Translations under genes and position numbers: made by a program
Shown here: positions 1 to 8,656 of the stretch, in pieces
How positions within the stretch are numbered: position 1 is the first letter of the stretch
Layout: each line of letters begins with the position of its first letter
Notes under the pieces: generated by a model
Told to the model about the DNA's origin: nothing
The model's input: the letters and a program-made list of their open reading frames with translations, nothing else
Databases searched by the model: none
NCBI GenBank assembly: GCA_016931085.1
Contig: JAFGFO010000298.1
Span: 1 to 25,062, forward strand
DNA: 25,062 nt
Direction: 5' to 3'
Source of the DNA: Thermoflexales bacterium
Lineage (GTDB): Bacteria > Chloroflexota > Anaerolineae > Fen-1058

Positions 1-250
1 TTCGCTTTGCGTCCTTTGGAAGGCGGTTTCTCCGGCTAAAGCCTCAACTCCAAAGCGTGAAATTAGTCCCCAGCGTGAAACGCTCGCCTATACGGCGCGC
101 GGCTAACCGTTGCGCTTTTCGTGAACCGCGAAGGACGCCAAGATTTTAGATTGGCTTTATTTGGTTGAGTAAGGGCAGACACAGAGGCATGCCCCCCCTA
201 CGTAGACAGCCAACTGATTCTAGTCACACCCTTTTCATTCACACCCCTGG
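1..250. other. Intergenic region downstream of the operon, with short repeats
   Basis: No gene is visible here. The segment holds several short repeats. An imperfect inverted pair, CTTTGCGTCCTT at 5-16 and AAGGACGCCAAG at 131-142, matches at 11 of 12 positions. AGCGTGAAA occurs directly repeated at 54-62 and 72-80. TCACACCC occurs directly repeated at 224-231 and 239-246. A GTAGGGG-type repeat lies at 173-202. No T-tailed hairpin that would make a clear intrinsic terminator for the minus-strand operon was found. Confidence 0.5.
173..202 (-). repeat. GTAGGGG-type dispersed repeat, copy downstream of the operon
   Basis: On the minus strand this reads CGTAGGGG, a short GC stretch, CTCTGTG and TGCCC. 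The same order of blocks (CGTAGGGGCA, CCCCTGTGG, TTGC) occurs at 8602-8626, so the two sites look like members of one dispersed family. The family assignment rests only on similarity between sites inside this window. Confidence 0.45.
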
Positions 251-3200
251 CTATGATTGGCGTATCACCACCGGCAGGTAAATCGAATATCCCGGCGGCT
301 CAATCTGGCCGGTACTAAAGCGCCACGTATAGCCGGCCGCCAGGCCGTTGCCGGCCATGTCCTCGATCCCGTGCGCCAACGACACGGTATACTGCCGGTC
401 TCGCCCCAGGGCCTCTCGCAGCAGGATGATGGCCTGGTTGACGGTCTCGTCGTACTTGACGCCGATGGCCAGCGTATGCCCACTGTTATCCATCACCTGC
501 ACCGTGCTGGCTGTTAGTGTCGTAGCGCTGATCACCTCCGAGAACTGGGCCAGCAGGAAGGGCGCATAGACGGGGCCGGCCGTGTCGCTCAGCACGGGGC
601 TGGCGAGGACGTCGCTGATGACAGCCCCGTCCTCGGGCCGGACCCACCACACCTCCGGTGCAGCCGTGTCACCCGGCCAGGGCAGCACCCGGATGTTCAC
701 CTCGGCCGGCCGGCTGTCGGTGACGCCGTTGCTGGCGCGGAAGCTCAAGCGATCCAGGCCGCTAAACGTGCTGGCGGGTGTGTAACTCAGTTGAGGCGCT
801 ATCCCGGCCAGTTCCCCATGCAAAGGCTCGTCCAGGATGGCATAGCTCAGCGGCGCGCCGCCCACGTCCAGCCCTTGCAGCCTGATGGCAAGCACCTGGC
901 CGGCCTCTGTCTCTAGATGCTGGGGCAAAGCCACCACCGGATGAACCACGTTGACCACCGGGTTGGTGGGCGTCTTTTCCGGCACGCTGGGGAAGTGTAC
1001 CACGGCTTGATTGACGATCACCGTGCCGCCAGGCAGGTCGTCCTTCAAGCGAACGCTAAAGGACAACTGGCCCTTGGAGCCCGCCTGCCCCTTGGGAGAC
1101 AAATCTCCCACTTGCCACACCAGGATGCGAGTGCCGGTCAGGAATTTACCACCCGCGTCGAGCACCAGGCTGCTTTCGTCCAGGTGCTGGCTCAGCTCGT
1201 CGGCGACAAAGACACCATAAGCCGTGCCGTCCCCCTCGTTCTCGTAGGTGATGGTGTAGGTCAGGCGTTGGCCCGGCAGCAAGTCAGCCCCTGGGCCGTA
1301 CTTGGCGTTGGGATCGAGCGCGACGTGGATGCGGGTCGTCTGCTGCTTACAAACAGACGGCTGCTCGGCGCAGTCGACGCAGCCCTTGCCCTCCACGCAC
1401 TTGTCGCCATAGGTGCATGGCACATAGCCAGGCAGCGAGTCATAGTGACCATTACGGCACCGCACAATCTTGTAACTGTTGCTGCCCATCCACGAGAAAA
1501 GACTCGATCCCTCGCAAGAGATCTTGTCCTCGGTGCAGATGTGGCTGTCGGGGTCAGCCAGGCAGTCCGATCCGCACCGGAGCGTGTCGATGCTTTCGCC
1601 CACGCCGGGGACGCCCGACAGGGCCGCGCCGCAGTCGGCGCACGCGGAGGAATCGCCCTGGATACAGTCATAGCACTCGCCAGCGTCAACGATGACGCCG
1701 ATGGCCTTGATCTTGTTGGTCACCACCCAGGCCGGCAGGTGCTCGTTGATGCAGTTGAAAAAGCACTCGCCGCTCGCCAGCAAGCCGCCCGGCGCGCGGG
1801 CGGAAAGCAGACTCGCGGCAGGCGCCCAACTGCCCCAATAGTCGACGCGGTTCAACTGGAGATCCCACTCCATGCCTCCCCTGGCGTCACGCACGGCATA
1901 CAGCGTTGGGCCAAAGGTGGACGCACGCACCTGGCTGCCCTGGCGGCGCACGTACATCACGGCGTGTTGATCCGGCTGGAGCAAGACCACCTGGGTGATC
2001 ACCGCGCCCGTGCTGGCTGCCAGGCGAGAGGCTGCGCCAAAGACAAAGCCGTCACCCAGCGCCTGGCTGTAGAGGGTATCCAGGTCGGGATAGCTCGAGC
2101 GCTCGGCGTTCACCTGGGCCTGGCTCAAGCTGGCCTCGCCCAGGATTTCCCTCGGCACATAAGCCAGGTAGGGGGTGACGTCAAAGAGACAGCCCGGCAG
2201 ATTGCTGCCGCCCAACAAGACGGTGGCTGCATCTCGGAGGTCGCCGGGCAGGCCCCACAAAAAGCGCAGCCCCACCGCGAGCTGGCCAGAATCGCCTGGA
2301 GCCAGGTCGCCCAGCTTCCAGAAAACTTGCTGCCGCTCCGGCCAAAACACCCCGCCGCCCGTGCTGTTCACGTACTCGGCGCTGTAGGGCAAGGCCAGCA
2401 TCATCAGCGCGTTTTCGAGCGTCTGGGTGGTCATGTTGGCGTAATAGACGGCGTACTGCACGCTCTGGCCGGGGCTGACCGTGCCTGGCCCGGTCAGCGA
2501 GAGCAGCAAATCGCCCGTCGGCATCTCACCCTTGGGCTGCCCCATCCACGGATCGAACAGCACGTTGTCGCTGACGGGGTTGCCTTCTCCACCTGGATTG
2601 AGCGTCGGGTGCTGGGGGCCGCTCGGCGCCCCCCACCAATTGCCCAGCGCATCGACAGTCGTGGCCAGGTCGGCGTTTTGGACGCCGTACTGGGCATTGC
2701 CGGCGAGGACGTTGGCGCGCAAGAGCGGCCGGGCACCGTTGGTGGCGTATACCCCGGCGTTGGCATTGTTCACGATCGTGTTGTTTTGGAGGGTGGGGGT
2801 GGCGTTGTCCACGTAGACGCCGCTCGAGCCGGCGTTTTGAAAGACGGTGCCACTGATGATGGGTGATCCGCCGTGCACGCGCAGGCTGCCGAGATAGTCC
2901 CGGTTACAGTAGGGCGCGCGCCAGGCCGCACCGCCGCGCTCAAAGACGGCGTGCTCTATACGGCTATCAAACGCCCTGGAATCCTCGCCCAGGGCAAGAT
3001 AGCCCCACCACGTATCGGTCGTAACGCTGGTAAAGGTAATGGGCTGGGCGAGAGTGCCCACGGCCACCAGGGCCGCGTTGCGGCCGATCTCGAGCTTGGA
3101 GGCGTTGCATGTGCTCTCGTGTGTGTCTTGGCCGCCGCGTATCTCTACGCCGGGCGCGATCGTCAGCGTGATGGGATGGGTGGAGCTGACCACCGTATCC

Positions 3201-5164
3201 CACCGGCCCAGGACGTAGGGCGCTACCGTGCCATTGTCGCGCCAGCCCGGGAGCGGCAAGCTGGCCGTCTGCGTGATGTCTGTGTCAAAGCCGATCACCT
3301 GGTCGTCGCCAAAGGTGTTGCCGGAAAGACTGGGCACGTGCCCGCCCGAAAAGCGGATGGCCTGGACCCCGTTGCCCCTCAAGTCCGAATTGACGATCGT
3401 CGCATTGGCATACTCTTGGATATCCACACCCCGTTCGCCATGATAGCGAAACTGGGCCTCGCTGATGGTCGGGTTGGCCTGCCCCCACAAGGTCATGCCG
3501 TTGTAGGTGCTGGACAGGATGGCCGTGTTGCTGATCGTGGGCGAGCCGCCGTAAATTTCCAAGGCCTCGCCATAGAAATAACTGCAATCCCCGCCGGGAT
3601 TGTGATACCGGGCGTCGCCGTATTCCAAGACGGCGTGCTCGATGACGGTCTCGGACGCCCGGGCGTTCGCCTCGACGACCAGGTGGCCCCAGCGATCGGT
3701 CTCTCCGGCCCGCGTGAAGGTGACCGGTTGGCCGGCCGTGCCGGCGATCCTCAAGGCGGCATTTTGGCCGACGTGCAGCGAAGACGCGCCACAGTTGAGC
3801 CAGGAACGCCACTCGCTGCCGCGCACTTCGACCCCAGCTTCAATAGTCAAGGTGATGGGCCAAGCGTCATTGTAGACCTTGGTCATGATATGATCGAGGT
3901 AATAGGGGGCAGCAGAGCCATTGTCCCACTGGCCGGGGACGGACAAGGTGCCTGTGCCTGTGATGTCTGAGGTGATGGCAACGACCTGACCGTTTTCGAA
4001 GGTGTTGCTGGAAAGGGCAGGCAAGCTGTTGTTCAGCGCCAGCGGGTAGCCGCCGTTGGATCTGACATCGCACGCGCTGATCTCGGCGCCGAAACTCCGC
4101 TCCAGGTAAATGCCCTGCGAGGCCGAGTCGCGAACCGCGCTGTAGCGGATAGCCACGTCGCCGGTGGAGATGGAGAGGGCAGGTAAGTGGTAGTAACTGT
4201 TGCCGGCATAGCCAATCCAGGCATGCTCAAGCAGGCTGCCACGGCTGGAGGGGTTAAAGTAAATGCCAAGCCAATCACCGGCCATCGGGCTGGAGGCAGA
4301 GCCGTCGCCGTTGGTATCGTTGCCGTGGGTGTCGTCCTTGTAGGACGTGAACACGATGGGGTTCACGCTTGTCCCCACGGCCAACAGCGTGCCATTGACG
4401 TCAAGTCGCCTGTCAGGGTTATCGAACTTGAGCACCACGCCGGGCTCGACCGTCACCGTCACTCCCTCTGCGATCGTGACGTCGCAGGTGAGGACGTAGG
4501 GGCTGGCGGATTGGGTCCAGGTCGTGTCGGCCAGGACGGTGCCGCAGAAAGGCGAGGCGGCCGCACTCGGGCTGTTGGACAAGGCCGACAAGTTGTTACC
4601 TTCGTCCGCCGCCTGTATGGCAAAGTAGTAGGTCCGGCCTGGCACCAGCCCACCGACGCTCATCCCCTGGGCCGTGCCGGCCGCCTGGGGGGCCGGTTCG
4701 CCGGCCACGTCGGTGGCGCTGCTCCAATTGGTGCCGGTGATGGGCTGGGTGTGGTAGCGCACGACGTAGGCAAACGCCGTGCCGGTGATGCCGTCGTCGC
4801 CGGTCGCCGTCCAGCCCAGATCCACGCTGCCTGGGCCGCTGCTGGTGCTGGCGACCAGGTCGGTGATAGCGGCTGGCGGGGTAGTGTCGGTAATGGTGAT
4901 CTGCTCACTACTACCCCAAAAGCCACCGCTTAGGCTAAAAGTGCCGCCGCTCAATTCGCCGGCGTCCGGCTGGCCAAAAGCGCCGGTCAGCGTATAGTCC
5001 CCGCCTGCACTCAGCTCTCCGCCGCCGTCGACCGTCCACCAGGCGATGTCCAGGGCCTGGGGTTGGGCCAGCGCGAGGGCGACCCCTAGCAGCAGAACGG
5101 CTGATAGGGCCAGCAAGGCCAAAAGAGGAGGTGCTTTTCCACTGGTGAGAAATTTCTTTTTCAC
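251..5164 (-). CDS. Secreted modular protein: FN3, beta-helix, Cys-rich, DUF11-like and Ig-like domains
   Basis: This is a 1,637-residue predicted extracellular protein. The start is taken as GTG at 5164 because AGGAGG lies 6 bases upstream and a signal peptide (K-K-K, then a long Ala/Leu stretch) follows at once. An ATG at 5221 would overlap the upstream gene. Domains in order: a W-T-V-D-G-G-G module (about 40-82); a fibronectin type III-like domain (91-200); right-handed beta-helix modules with G-V-x-(L/V)-x-x-x-P-G-V and Q-P-(I/V)-T-F-T motifs, ending in N-W-W-G (205-850); a beta-sandwich region; a Cys-rich segment (about 1131-1275); a DUF11-like domain starting D-P-N-A-K-Y-G-P-G (1282-1393); a cadherin-like domain (1407-1492); and an SbsA-type Ig-like domain (1505-1625). 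The C-terminus is GYSIYLPVVIRQS. Two beta-helix modules share a DNA block 684 bp apart (2944 and 3628). It is the last gene of the operon and probably a surface adhesin or binding protein. No catalytic site was recognised. Confidence 0.88.
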   Translation of the reverse strand: MKKKFLTSGKAPPLLALLALSAVLLLGVALALAQPQALDIAWWTVDGGGELSAGGDYTLTGAFGQPDAGELSGGTFSLSGGFWGSSEQITITDTTPPAAITDLVASTSSGPGSVDLGWTATGDDGITGTAFAYVVRYHTQPITGTNWSSATDVAGEPAPQAAGTAQGMSVGGLVPGRTYYFAIQAADEGNNLSALSNSPSAAASPFCGTVLADTTWTQSASPYVLTCDVTIAEGVTVTVEPGVVLKFDNPDRRLDVNGTLLAVGTSVNPIVFTSYKDDTHGNDTNGDGSASSPMAGDWLGIYFNPSSRGSLLEHAWIGYAGNSYYHLPALSISTGDVAIRYSAVRDSASQGIYLERSFGAEISACDVRSNGGYPLALNNSLPALSSNTFENGQVVAITSDITGTGTLSVPGQWDNGSAAPYYLDHIMTKVYNDAWPITLTIEAGVEVRGSEWRSWLNCGASSLHVGQNAALRIAGTAGQPVTFTRAGETDRWGHLVVEANARASETVIEHAVLEYGDARYHNPGGDCSYFYGEALEIYGGSPTISNTAILSSTYNGMTLWGQANPTISEAQFRYHGERGVDIQEYANATIVNSDLRGNGVQAIRFSGGHVPSLSGNTFGDDQVIGFDTDITQTASLPLPGWRDNGTVAPYVLGRWDTVVSSTHPITLTIAPGVEIRGGQDTHESTCNASKLEIGRNAALVAVGTLAQPITFTSVTTDTWWGYLALGEDSRAFDSRIEHAVFERGGAAWRAPYCNRDYLGSLRVHGGSPIISGTVFQNAGSSGVYVDNATPTLQNNTIVNNANAGVYATNGARPLLRANVLAGNAQYGVQNADLATTVDALGNWWGAPSGPQHPTLNPGGEGNPVSDNVLFDPWMGQPKGEMPTGDLLLSLTGPGTVSPGQSVQYAVYYANMTTQTLENALMMLALPYSAEYVNSTGGGVFWPERQQVFWKLGDLAPGDSGQLAVGLRFLWGLPGDLRDAATVLLGGSNLPGCLFDVTPYLAYVPREILGEASLSQAQVNAERSSYPDLDTLYSQALGDGFVFGAASRLAASTGAVITQVVLLQPDQHAVMYVRRQGSQVRASTFGPTLYAVRDARGGMEWDLQLNRVDYWGSWAPAASLLSARAPGGLLASGECFFNCINEHLPAWVVTNKIKAIGVIVDAGECYDCIQGDSSACADCGAALSGVPGVGESIDTLRCGSDCLADPDSHICTEDKISCEGSSLFSWMGSNSYKIVRCRNGHYDSLPGYVPCTYGDKCVEGKGCVDCAEQPSVCKQQTTRIHVALDPNAKYGPGADLLPGQRLTYTITYENEGDGTAYGVFVADELSQHLDESSLVLDAGGKFLTGTRILVWQVGDLSPKGQAGSKGQLSFSVRLKDDLPGGTVIVNQAVVHFPSVPEKTPTNPVVNVVHPVVALPQHLETEAGQVLAIRLQGLDVGGAPLSYAILDEPLHGELAGIAPQLSYTPASTFSGLDRLSFRASNGVTDSRPAEVNIRVLPWPGDTAAPEVWWVRPEDGAVISDVLASPVLSDTAGPVYAPFLLAQFSEVISATTLTASTVQVMDNSGHTLAIGVKYDETVNQAIILLREALGRDRQYTVSLAHGIEDMAGNGLAAGYTWRFSTGQIEPPGYSIYLPVVIRQS

Positions 5165-5170
5165 GTGGCA

Positions 5171-5176
5171 CCTCCT
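5171..5176 (-). promoter_or_regulatory. Shine-Dalgarno sequence overlapping the upstream stop codon
   Basis: The minus strand reads TAGGAGGTGCCACGTG. The TAG stop of the fibre gene (5177-5175) overlaps AGGAGG, which sits 6 bases before the GTG start at 5164. This decides the start of the downstream gene and suggests translational coupling. Confidence 0.8.
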
Positions 5177-7571
5177 AGTGCCCCTGGCTTGTCTCAACCG
5201 CTTCCAGGCGCGTATCCTCATAGCCCAGCCGCCTGGCCACGATGCGATAGTCGAAGGCCACGCTGCACGTCTGCCCGCCCATAGCGCGCACAGTAAAGGT
5301 CGTTGGGCCTTTATCCGCCACGTACAGCGCGCAATCGCCCAGCGGGGTGAGGTAGACGTGGTAGGTCTCGGTCAGATTGATCGTCTGGGCAAACACTGGC
5401 TCGAGTGTCACTACCGCTTCCCCATCGATCAGTTGAGCCGTGCCAAAGTCCTCGAACCACACGCCAGGGCTTTCCACCGCGTACAGCTTGCGCCGGCCGT
5501 AATCCTGCGTGTCGACCGCGGCCGACTTGGTGCCATCCGCGGTCAGGTCGCCGGACGCGTGTATAGTGCCATTGACGTCAAGTTCATAGCCTGGATAGCG
5601 GGTGCCGATGCCAACTCGCCCGTCGTTTCGAAAGACGGCAATAGGACCTTGGGATGGGTCGGTATCAATCGTGTCGCCTGGGGCGGATTCTTCTTTGTAA
5701 ATGCCTACGATTTCGCCATCAGGGAACATATTATCCGTGCCCGTGAAGCGGGTAGCCCAGGCATTCCCAGTTCCTCTAAACAGCAAGCCGTCGCGATAAT
5801 CAAAATAGGTGTTTCCGCTGGCGATATAGACCGCGCTGTGGCTGTGCGTCATGACCGTCCCCACGTTGTCGATCGTCAGCCGGGCGCTGGGAGCCGTCGT
5901 GCCGAGGCCGACGTGGCCGTCTTGATGGATGGTCAATGCGGTTTTGCTGTCGTTTATCTCGTCTTTGGCACCAAAAGCCAGGCGGAAGGTTTCGTCGTCG
6001 TCCACGCCGGCCATCCAGGCATTCGAGCCGGTGTCGACATTGGCATATTGGATGTAGGTTTCATTACCCCCGTCGGATTCCAGGCTCAACTGTGTGTCAC
6101 CGTCGCGGTGAATACTGGCTGCTCTTTCGGCATTGCCGACAACGTGCAGGCTAGAGGTCGGATTGGTGATCCCTACCCCGATGTCCCCGCTACTGTGATC
6201 AATGGCAAAAACATCCTGCCAACTGGAGCCTGACCAGATCTTGAGTGCCAGGTCATTGTTCGAGTTCAGGTACAGGCCTGCAAAAACCGTATCTCCGCTG
6301 CCGCTTTCCTGGAACCAGAGGCTGCCGCGATGCTCTCCAGTCGTGGTTATGGACTTGATGTTCAGGCCGGGATGCAGGTTAGAGCTCGTGCCTACCCCGA
6401 TGTTGCCATCGCCTCGAATGCTCAACGCGGTTTCTTGCACACCGTCACTGCCGATGTTGGCAAAGGCGATACCGCCATCTGGGTCGGCGTCATTGTTGTC
6501 CGTCTTTTCAAAGACGAGTGCGTCACTGTCGGTTGCAAAAAAGTCATCGTCGTAAAGCAGCCTGAACCCATCGTCATCAGGGATGCCGCCGGTGCAAGGG
6601 TCGTTGAAAATCATGGCCATTTGTGTCACCGGGAGTGGCAGCTTGATTCCACCGTTGACGTCGAGCTCGGCTTGTGGATTCACTGTTCCGATGCCAACCG
6701 CGTCAGAATAGATGTACATCGCCGCTACATTATTCGATTTGATAACCAGCGGCTGGTTATCTGTCGTGCCTACAAAGTGGGTGGCGGGATTGGTGCCGCT
6801 GTTGCCGCTCAGGCTCCAGGCGCTCCCATCAGCCAATTCGCACGTCACCGTGCCGTCGGCGTTGACGACGCGGATGGCGCTGCCGCTGGCACACGCGCCG
6901 CTGACCCGCTGCTGGATTGTGCCAGTCACCACACTAAACTGGCCGCTGCTCAGCGACAGCCCGGCGCCGGCGGCGTAGGTGGTGTCATCGTCGTCAGCGC
7001 AAGCCCAGGCGCTGCCGTCCCACTCGGTAATCTGGCCGCTTCCGCAGCTCAGATCTCCCAGTGTGTCGGCGTCGTCGCCGTCGCTCAAGTCGGCCGGCAC
7101 GCCGCTCAAGCCACTCCAGGGGGCGCTGGCAGCCGAGCCGGCCGAAGGCGCATAGAGGGCATAAGGCGCTGCCGTCAACGCCTGGCGTGGGGTAAGGAGA
7201 GTATAGGCGCCAGTGCTGCTCCCGTCGCGCACGCTAACCACCATCCAGCGGGCACTGCCGTCAAAGGCGCTGCTGCCAAAGTCGAGCTGCACGATAAACG
7301 TGCCATTGCTTACCGCGACGTCGTCTTGGGTGACGGTGCTGCCCACCTGGCTGCCGTCCGAGGCGGCGTCGTACAGGCTAAATTCAAAATCATACGTCCC
7401 GCTGGCGGGGCTGCCGCCGTCGGTCAGGCGGCCCTGGTAGGTAAAGCCGGTATCCAGCGGCGCCGTCGGTCCCCGCTCCTGCCCATAGCTTGAGCCGTCG
7501 CTGCCGGCCAGGACCAGCACGAGCGCCAGGCTGGTCAAAAACGTGCGTGCGAAAAATTTTCGTGTTTTCAT
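5175..7571 (-). CDS. Secreted fibre-like protein with G-I-G-T repeats
   Basis: This is a 798-residue predicted exported protein. It starts at ATG 7571 after AAGGAG with a 6-base spacer. A signal peptide spans about residues 1-30. It is followed by a conserved F-T-Y-Q-G-R-L domain (about 42-140) of a kind seen at the N-terminus of many bacterial surface proteins, then a low-complexity Asp-rich stretch. At least five (V/I)-G-(I/V/L)-G-(T/I)-x-x-P-type repeats follow, at about residues 290, 390, 465, 553 and 652, several continuing into a -L-D-V-N-G- strand. In phage tail fibres such repeats form elongated trimeric stalks. The last ~130 residues form a compact domain rich in strands (Y-G-R-R-K-L-Y-A-V-E-S-P onward). 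No S74 endosialidase-type chaperone motif is visible. It lies 82 bp after the hydrolase gene and 10 bp before the next gene. A structural or adhesive role is inferred; there is no sign of an enzyme. Confidence 0.85.
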   Translation of the reverse strand: MKTRKFFARTFLTSLALVLVLAGSDGSSYGQERGPTAPLDTGFTYQGRLTDGGSPASGTYDFEFSLYDAASDGSQVGSTVTQDDVAVSNGTFIVQLDFGSSAFDGSARWMVVSVRDGSSTGAYTLLTPRQALTAAPYALYAPSAGSAASAPWSGLSGVPADLSDGDDADTLGDLSCGSGQITEWDGSAWACADDDDTTYAAGAGLSLSSGQFSVVTGTIQQRVSGACASGSAIRVVNADGTVTCELADGSAWSLSGNSGTNPATHFVGTTDNQPLVIKSNNVAAMYIYSDAVGIGTVNPQAELDVNGGIKLPLPVTQMAMIFNDPCTGGIPDDDGFRLLYDDDFFATDSDALVFEKTDNNDADPDGGIAFANIGSDGVQETALSIRGDGNIGVGTSSNLHPGLNIKSITTTGEHRGSLWFQESGSGDTVFAGLYLNSNNDLALKIWSGSSWQDVFAIDHSSGDIGVGITNPTSSLHVVGNAERAASIHRDGDTQLSLESDGGNETYIQYANVDTGSNAWMAGVDDDETFRLAFGAKDEINDSKTALTIHQDGHVGLGTTAPSARLTIDNVGTVMTHSHSAVYIASGNTYFDYRDGLLFRGTGNAWATRFTGTDNMFPDGEIVGIYKEESAPGDTIDTDPSQGPIAVFRNDGRVGIGTRYPGYELDVNGTIHASGDLTADGTKSAAVDTQDYGRRKLYAVESPGVWFEDFGTAQLIDGEAVVTLEPVFAQTINLTETYHVYLTPLGDCALYVADKGPTTFTVRAMGGQTCSVAFDYRIVARRLGYEDTRLEAVETSQGH

Positions 7572-7653
7572 CTTTTTCTCCTTTAAAGAATCAGCGCACT
7601 AAGCGCGCGACTCACTGCGTGTGGTGTGGGGCAGGCTTGGAACTGCGTGACGC
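7572..7653 (-). other. Short intergenic spacer with direct repeats
   Basis: ACTGCGTG occurs directly repeated at 7614-7621 and 7642-7649. A weak hairpin can be drawn at 7594-7606 (GCGC arms). No promoter with recognisable -35 and -10 boxes was seen on the minus strand, which favours read-through from the hydrolase gene. Confidence 0.4.
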
Positions 7654-8583
7654 TTAAAAGTTCATAAAATCCCGGACAGCAGAGACCATCGTCTCTTGTT
7701 GGCCCAGCCACAGGTGCCCGCCACTGTCCAGCCTGAGCAGCCGCGCGCCGGGGATCGCCTCGGCGGCGGCCTGCCCATGCGCAAAGGGGGCCAAGCCGTC
7801 GTCCAGGGCGTGAAGGACCAGGGTCGGGACGGTGATGCGCTCCAGCGGGCAAGGCGCCAGCACCGCCATCTGGTTGGCGTCGTTGGCCAGGCCGGCCCAG
7901 CGCAGGCGGATGGGCAAGATTGTCTGCAAGATCTCGACAAGCCGGGCCTTTTCGGCCTTGCCGGCGCCCGCCACGGCCCGCGGGCTAAGCCCAAAGGCAG
8001 ACAGAAGCGCTTGGGGCGCGAAATTCACCACCGCCCAGAACAAAAAGCCCGAATGGAGCATCAGGTCCTGGACGATGGGCGGCATGGTTGGCCAGGTCCA
8101 GGCGCGGCTGAGCGCGGAGACCAGCACGAGCGCCGCGCAGCGCTGGGGATGGCGAAGCGCAAAATGCAGGCTGGACGGGCCGCCGGCCGAGCCGCCGACG
8201 ACGGCGACGCGCTCCAGCTCGAGCGCGTCCAGCAGGGCCGCGTAGGCGTCTGCTTGAGCCGCCGGCGAGGCGTCGGCCGGCAGGGGCGAACGCAAGTAGC
8301 CAAAGCGCGACACGGCGATGCAGCGGAAGCGGCTGCCCAGGCCCAGGAAGCGGGCCAGCAGCAGGCCCTGGTCGTAACCGCCGCCGCCGCCGTGCACGAC
8401 CAGGACCGGCGGCCCCTGGCCCGCCAGGGCGTACTCGACCTGGCCATGGCTCGTTTCAACGATTTGACTGCCCGTCCGCAAGCGCGCGGCGGCAGCTCGC
8501 GTGTCGCGCCGGTAGCGCGCGTACACCAGGGCCAGGGCTGTGGCGGCCAATGCGCCGGCGATCCTCCAGGTGTTTCTTCTCAT
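7654..8583 (-). CDS. Alpha/beta-hydrolase with N-terminal membrane anchor
   Basis: This is a 309-residue alpha/beta-hydrolase fold protein. Residues 7-24 form a hydrophobic segment flanked by Arg, consistent with a signal anchor. An H-G-G-G-G-G oxyanion-hole loop lies at residues 64-69. The nucleophile elbow G-G-S-A-G-G places Ser132 as nucleophile. Asp262, in the D-x-x-x-P context, and His290, in G-G-H, complete the expected triad. The length is normal for the family. The substrate cannot be told: esterase, lipase, thioesterase and haloperoxidase-like proteins all share this pattern. The start ATG at 8583 has AAAGGA 7 bases upstream. It lies 68 bp after the giant gene and 82 bp before the fibre gene, probably co-transcribed. 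It is the only recognisable enzyme gene among four genes of this operon whose other products are large exported proteins, so it might act on the envelope or on those proteins; that is inference. Confidence 0.88.
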   Translation of the reverse strand: MRRNTWRIAGALAATALALVYARYRRDTRAAAARLRTGSQIVETSHGQVEYALAGQGPPVLVVHGGGGGYDQGLLLARFLGLGSRFRCIAVSRFGYLRSPLPADASPAAQADAYAALLDALELERVAVVGGSAGGPSSLHFALRHPQRCAALVLVSALSRAWTWPTMPPIVQDLMLHSGFLFWAVVNFAPQALLSAFGLSPRAVAGAGKAEKARLVEILQTILPIRLRWAGLANDANQMAVLAPCPLERITVPTLVLHALDDGLAPFAHGQAAAEAIPGARLLRLDSGGHLWLGQQETMVSAVRDFMNF

Positions 8584-8601
8584 AGCATTGTCCTTTCAAG
8601 A

Positions 8602-8656
8602 GCAACCACAGGGGTTTGCCCCTACGGGAGGGCAAACACGCCGCTGTGCCCCTACG
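8602..8656 (-). repeat. GTAGGGGC-type repeat pair with hairpin after the giant gene
   Basis: TGCCCCTACG occurs twice on the plus strand, at 8617-8626 and 8647-8656. A perfect 8-bp stem, GTTTGCCC at 8614-8621 with GGGCAAAC at 8630-8637, encloses an 8-base loop. The TAG stop of the giant gene (8654-8652) lies inside the second copy. There is no T-tract, so a full intrinsic terminator is not supported. A partial attenuator, an RNA-stabilising hairpin or a plain dispersed repeat are all possible. It shares its block order with 173-202. Confidence 0.6.

Noticed and set aside
917..2866. Plus-strand open frame of 649 codons opposite the 1,637-residue gene
   Set aside because: Its translation is rich in His, Arg, Ala, Gly and Gln with no recognisable domain or signal. 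It is the antisense of a gene with clear domains; long antisense frames are expected at this GC content.
2873..3970. Plus-strand open frame of 365 codons
   Set aside because: Antisense shadow of the beta-helix modules, with no ribosome-binding site and no coherent fold.
4389..5583. An 18-bp identity between the fibre gene (5566-5583) and the last gene (4389-4406)
   Set aside because: Both encode L-D-V-N-G-T, a common strand motif in each protein type, with the same codons. Too short to argue for recombination.
6330..7493. Plus-strand open frame of 387 codons opposite the fibre gene
   Set aside because: Ala/Val/Gly-rich antisense translation without domain features. The minus-strand reading shows a signal peptide and G-I-G-T repeats.
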